Below are positions 61,969-64,000 of a stretch of DNA of 64,000 nt, piece after piece. A model generated the notes under the pieces. The model was not told the origin of the DNA. It did not search any database and saw only the letters and a list, made by a program, of their open reading frames with translations. The position numbers and the translations under genes are program-made. The DNA is from Fimbriiglobus sp043785105 (GTDB lineage: Bacteria > Planctomycetota > Planctomycetia > Gemmatales > Gemmataceae), in assembly GCA_043785105.1 (NCBI GenBank), contig JAYVXO010000193.1, positions 62,001 through 126,000 on the forward strand, read 5' to 3'. Every line of letters starts with the position of its first letter. Positions within the stretch are counted from its first letter, which is position 1.

Positions 61969-62055
61969 ATTCACCACAGAGGGCACGGAGAGCCACAGAG
62001 AAATCCAACACAGATTTTTTCTTCTCCGTGGTTCTCTGTGCCCTCTGTAGTGAAT
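61969..62055. repeat. Palindromic element family A, copy 6
   Basis: Arms 61969-62002 and 62022-62055 are 34-nt inverted repeats, matching at about 30 positions; the left begins ATTCACCACAGAGGGCACGG. It lies between the hydroxyacid dehydrogenase and the enolase-superfamily gene, both on the plus strand, 22 nt after the first stop. Confidence 0.88.
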
Positions 62056-62180
62056 GCTGATTTAAGAGTCCCAGAGCTTTTAATTGCACCCACAATCTCT
62101 TTCCGATGGCCACTTTTTATGCGACCGTCACCCCAGCGATACAAAGATTCAAGTCGATTGCTAATCCCAGGACGTCCGTT

Positions 62181-63281
62181 ATGAAAATCACGAAAGTTCT
62201 CGCGTATCGTGTCGAACTTCCCTTGCAGGAAACGAATTACAAATGGTCTGGCGGGAAATCGGTGACCGTGTTCGATAGCACGATTGTGCGCGTCGAAACG
62301 GATGCCGGTCTCATCGGCCACGGTGAAGTCTGTCCGCTCGGGCCGTATTATTTGCCCGCTTATGCCGAAGGCGTCCGAACCGGGTTGCGCGAACTCGGGC
62401 CGCACGTCCTCGGCGAAGACCCGCGACAACTTGGCAAACTCAACCGGGTCATGGACGCCGCTTTGAAAGGGCATCCCTACGTCAAGAGCGGGATCGACAT
62501 TGCGTGTTGGGACATTCTCGGCCAAGCGACCGGATTGCCCGTGTGCGAGCTACTTGGGGGACGCTACGGAAATGACGTTCCGCTTTATCGCGCCATCTCG
62601 CAGGAATCGCCGGATGAGATGGCGAATCGCGTTGCGTCCTATCGCGCCGAGGGCTATCGACGCTTTCAACTCAAAGTCGGCGGCGATCCCGACGTGGACA
62701 TCGCGCGCATTCGTGCCGTAGCGGCCAAACTCTTGCCCGGTGATCGACTCATCGCCGATGCCAACACGGGCTGGACGCAGCATGAAGCGATGCGAGTCGT
62801 GCGCGCCGTCCAGGATGTCGATGTCTACATCGAGCAACCCTGTCTGACCTACGAGGAATGTCTCAGCGTGCGGCGACACACGAATCACCCGTTCGTTCTC
62901 GATGAAAATATCGACAGTCTCGACGTTCTGTTGCGGGCGAAAGCGGATCTGGCAATGGACGTGGTGAACTTAAAAATCAGTAAACTCGGCGGCCTCACGA
63001 AGACCAAACAAGCCCGCGACCTCTGTGTCAGTATGGGAATCGCCATGACACTGGAAGACAGTTGGGGCAGTGACATCGCAACGGCGACAATCGCACACCT
63101 CGCCCACAGCACGCCGACGGAATTCCTGTTCACCAGCACCGACTTCAACAGTTACGTCACTGTCTCCACAGCCGAGGGCGCACCCCACCGGGTCAACGGT
63201 CGAATGGCCGCGTCACACAAACCTGGCCTCGGTATCCGTCCAATCCTGAAGGTGCTCGGCACGCCGGTTGTGACCGTCTAG
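62181..63281 (+). CDS. Mandelate racemase/muconate-lactonising enolase-superfamily enzyme (cis-3-hydroxy-L-proline dehydratase type)
   Basis: The 366-residue protein has the enolase-superfamily order: N-terminal capping domain with NYKWSGGKSVTVFDSTIVRV, then the barrel. The catalytic Lys region is RRFQLKVGGDPDVDI, the metal ligands are DRLIADANTGWT (Asp), VYIEQPC (Glu) and FVLDENID (Asp/Glu), and the second Lys is LKISKLGG. The sequence looks closest to cis-3-hydroxy-L-proline dehydratase and 4-hydroxyproline-betaine epimerase types. The start at 62181 gives the usual MKITKVLAYRVE; the in-frame codon at 62106 is unlikely. The FAD oxidoreductase (27829) and the hydroxyacid dehydrogenase upstream could act in the same kind of imino-acid catabolism, but this is a guess. 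Confidence 0.85.
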   Translation: MKITKVLAYRVELPLQETNYKWSGGKSVTVFDSTIVRVETDAGLIGHGEVCPLGPYYLPAYAEGVRTGLRELGPHVLGEDPRQLGKLNRVMDAALKGHPYVKSGIDIACWDILGQATGLPVCELLGGRYGNDVPLYRAISQESPDEMANRVASYRAEGYRRFQLKVGGDPDVDIARIRAVAAKLLPGDRLIADANTGWTQHEAMRVVRAVQDVDVYIEQPCLTYEECLSVRRHTNHPFVLDENIDSLDVLLRAKADLAMDVVNLKISKLGGLTKTKQARDLCVSMGIAMTLEDSWGSDIATATIAHLAHSTPTEFLFTSTDFNSYVTVSTAEGAPHRVNGRMAASHKPGLGIRPILKVLGTPVVTV

Positions 63282-63414
63282 CAATTTTGTTAGCCAGCAA
63301 ATGCGTTACACCCAAACGCCAACCCCGGCAACAAATCTCCGCACGGTGGCCAGTCGTGAACTACGGTTGACACACGTACCGTTGCCTGAGTTCGCCTGCA
63401 TTAGGATTTGTTCG

Positions 63415-64000
63415 ATGCAGCTTTATTGTCCCAGTTGCAAAACTTCGATCCCGGCTACCGAACGCTGCCCGAATTGTGGCGATCGGCTGGTCACGCCGGC
63501 GGAAATCTTTGCGTCCTCCGGGGAATTGCACTCACCCCCGCCGGAGTTGATTCGCCCCACGTCGTTCGGTCGAATTGTGGTCGGGACCATCGTTTCGATC
63601 GGACTTTACATCGGGTTGCGCGAAGAAGTTCTCGGGCTTGTTGCGGCCTCGGAGGTTGAGAACCCGTTCGGGGATGCCACCGCGATTGCGCTGACGTTAA
63701 CGTTGCGGACGGTCAGCATCCTTGTCGGTGGACTGTTCGCCGGAGCCGGTCGAACCCACGGGTTCCTGACGGGGTGGATTACGGGACTTGTCTGCGGCGG
63801 TCTCTTGCTCGGCGTCGATCTGATGGGCGGGCACAAGCCGACTGCGCTGGATTGGGGTGCAACCGTCGGACTGGCCGTGATCGCCGCGATGGCGAGTGTT
63901 GTCGGGAGCCGGGTTTGGCCGCCGGTCGTGGACATTCCGGTACCAGTGACCAACCCACGCGGGAGTTCGTTAGCCCGCCTGGCGACTCAAGACGACGACG
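63415..64000 (+). CDS. Zinc-ribbon multi-pass membrane protein (cut by window edge)
   Basis: From ATG 63415 the frame is open to the window edge (195 codons). It starts with a zinc ribbon, LYCPSCKTSIPATERCPNCG (C5-x2-C8, C17-x2-C20), followed by at least four hydrophobic segments: RIVVGTIVSIGLYIGL, VSILVGGLFAGAGR, GWITGLVCGGLLLGVDL and GATVGLAVIAAMASVVGS. AGGAT lies about 9 nt upstream. This is a common planctomycete arrangement for uncharacterised membrane proteins. The C-terminal end is not visible. Confidence 0.8.
   Translation, partial: MQLYCPSCKTSIPATERCPNCGDRLVTPAEIFASSGELHSPPPELIRPTSFGRIVVGTIVSIGLYIGLREEVLGLVAASEVENPFGDATAIALTLTLRTVSILVGGLFAGAGRTHGFLTGWITGLVCGGLLLGVDLMGGHKPTALDWGATVGLAVIAAMASVVGSRVWPPVVDIPVPVTNPRGSSLARLATQDDD

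Overview
The window looks like a chromosomal segment from a GC-rich planctomycete, most likely in or near the Gemmataceae. That is inferred from protein families seen here: DUF1559 pilin-like protein with a partner lipoprotein, two DUF1080 secreted proteins, DUF1571, a Cys-type sulfatase, sialate O-acetylesterase, HEAT-repeat secreted proteins, Uma2, DUF29 and a DUF4337 protein. rsmH stands alone, outside any mraZ-ftsL-ftsI cluster, which fits the scattered division genes of this phylum. No rRNA, tRNA, CRISPR array, prophage or replication origin was recognised.

Layout. 1-1578: a type II restriction-modification pair on the minus strand, cut by the window edge. 1756-3821: a creatininase-family amidohydrolase translationally coupled to an MFS transporter. 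3961-5409: ffh. 5539-7886: the pyrimidine salvage operon deoA-cdd-upp (minus). 7972-9462: a caspase-fold protein without its catalytic pair. 9553-13121: a DUF1080 protein and the helicase hrpB. 13399-14082: a scar with an IS630 transposase remnant inside a truncated membrane-protein gene. 14141-17689: ileS. 17961-21306: an 852-residue VWA protein and a DUF4337 membrane protein. 21388-23814: rsmH, a small exported protein and uppP. 24054-32755: secreted or catabolic enzymes (amidohydrolase, PDZ protein, Uma2, sialate esterase, FAD amino-acid oxidase, phosphoesterase, sulfatase). 33505-35292: an exported peroxiredoxin and ychF. 35633-39753: HEAT proteins, small genes and a Cys-His amidase-like protein. 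39845-47747: a PHB-depolymerase-like esterase, a 1350-residue PQQ-propeller protein, a MoxR ATPase, a Bax1/DUF790-type nuclease and DUF29. 47927-53488: exported planctomycete proteins. 53522-56540: a zinc-ribbon membrane protein, a lipoprotein and an SPFH protein that resemble the YdjG/YdjI membrane-stress proteins of Bacillus. 57253-64000: an aminotransferase-fold protein without its PLP lysine, PilZ, a proline-rich exported protein, a decayed VapBC-like module, a hydroxyacid dehydrogenase, an enolase-superfamily dehydratase, and a zinc-ribbon membrane protein cut by the edge.

The most distinctive feature is the density of short non-coding palindromic elements, at least four families, nearly all lying directly after stop codons or between convergent genes. 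One family (arms read TTCACCACAGAGG...) has six copies. One copy encodes the C-terminal tail of the MFS transporter, and another has been split by a different terminal-inverted-repeat element with an apparent 9-bp target duplication. A second family (ends GCGTCACATTTGTTGG) has three copies, each within 15 nt of an upstream stop codon. The two pseudo-enzyme candidates and the YdjG/YdjI-like cluster are the protein-level observations most worth following up.
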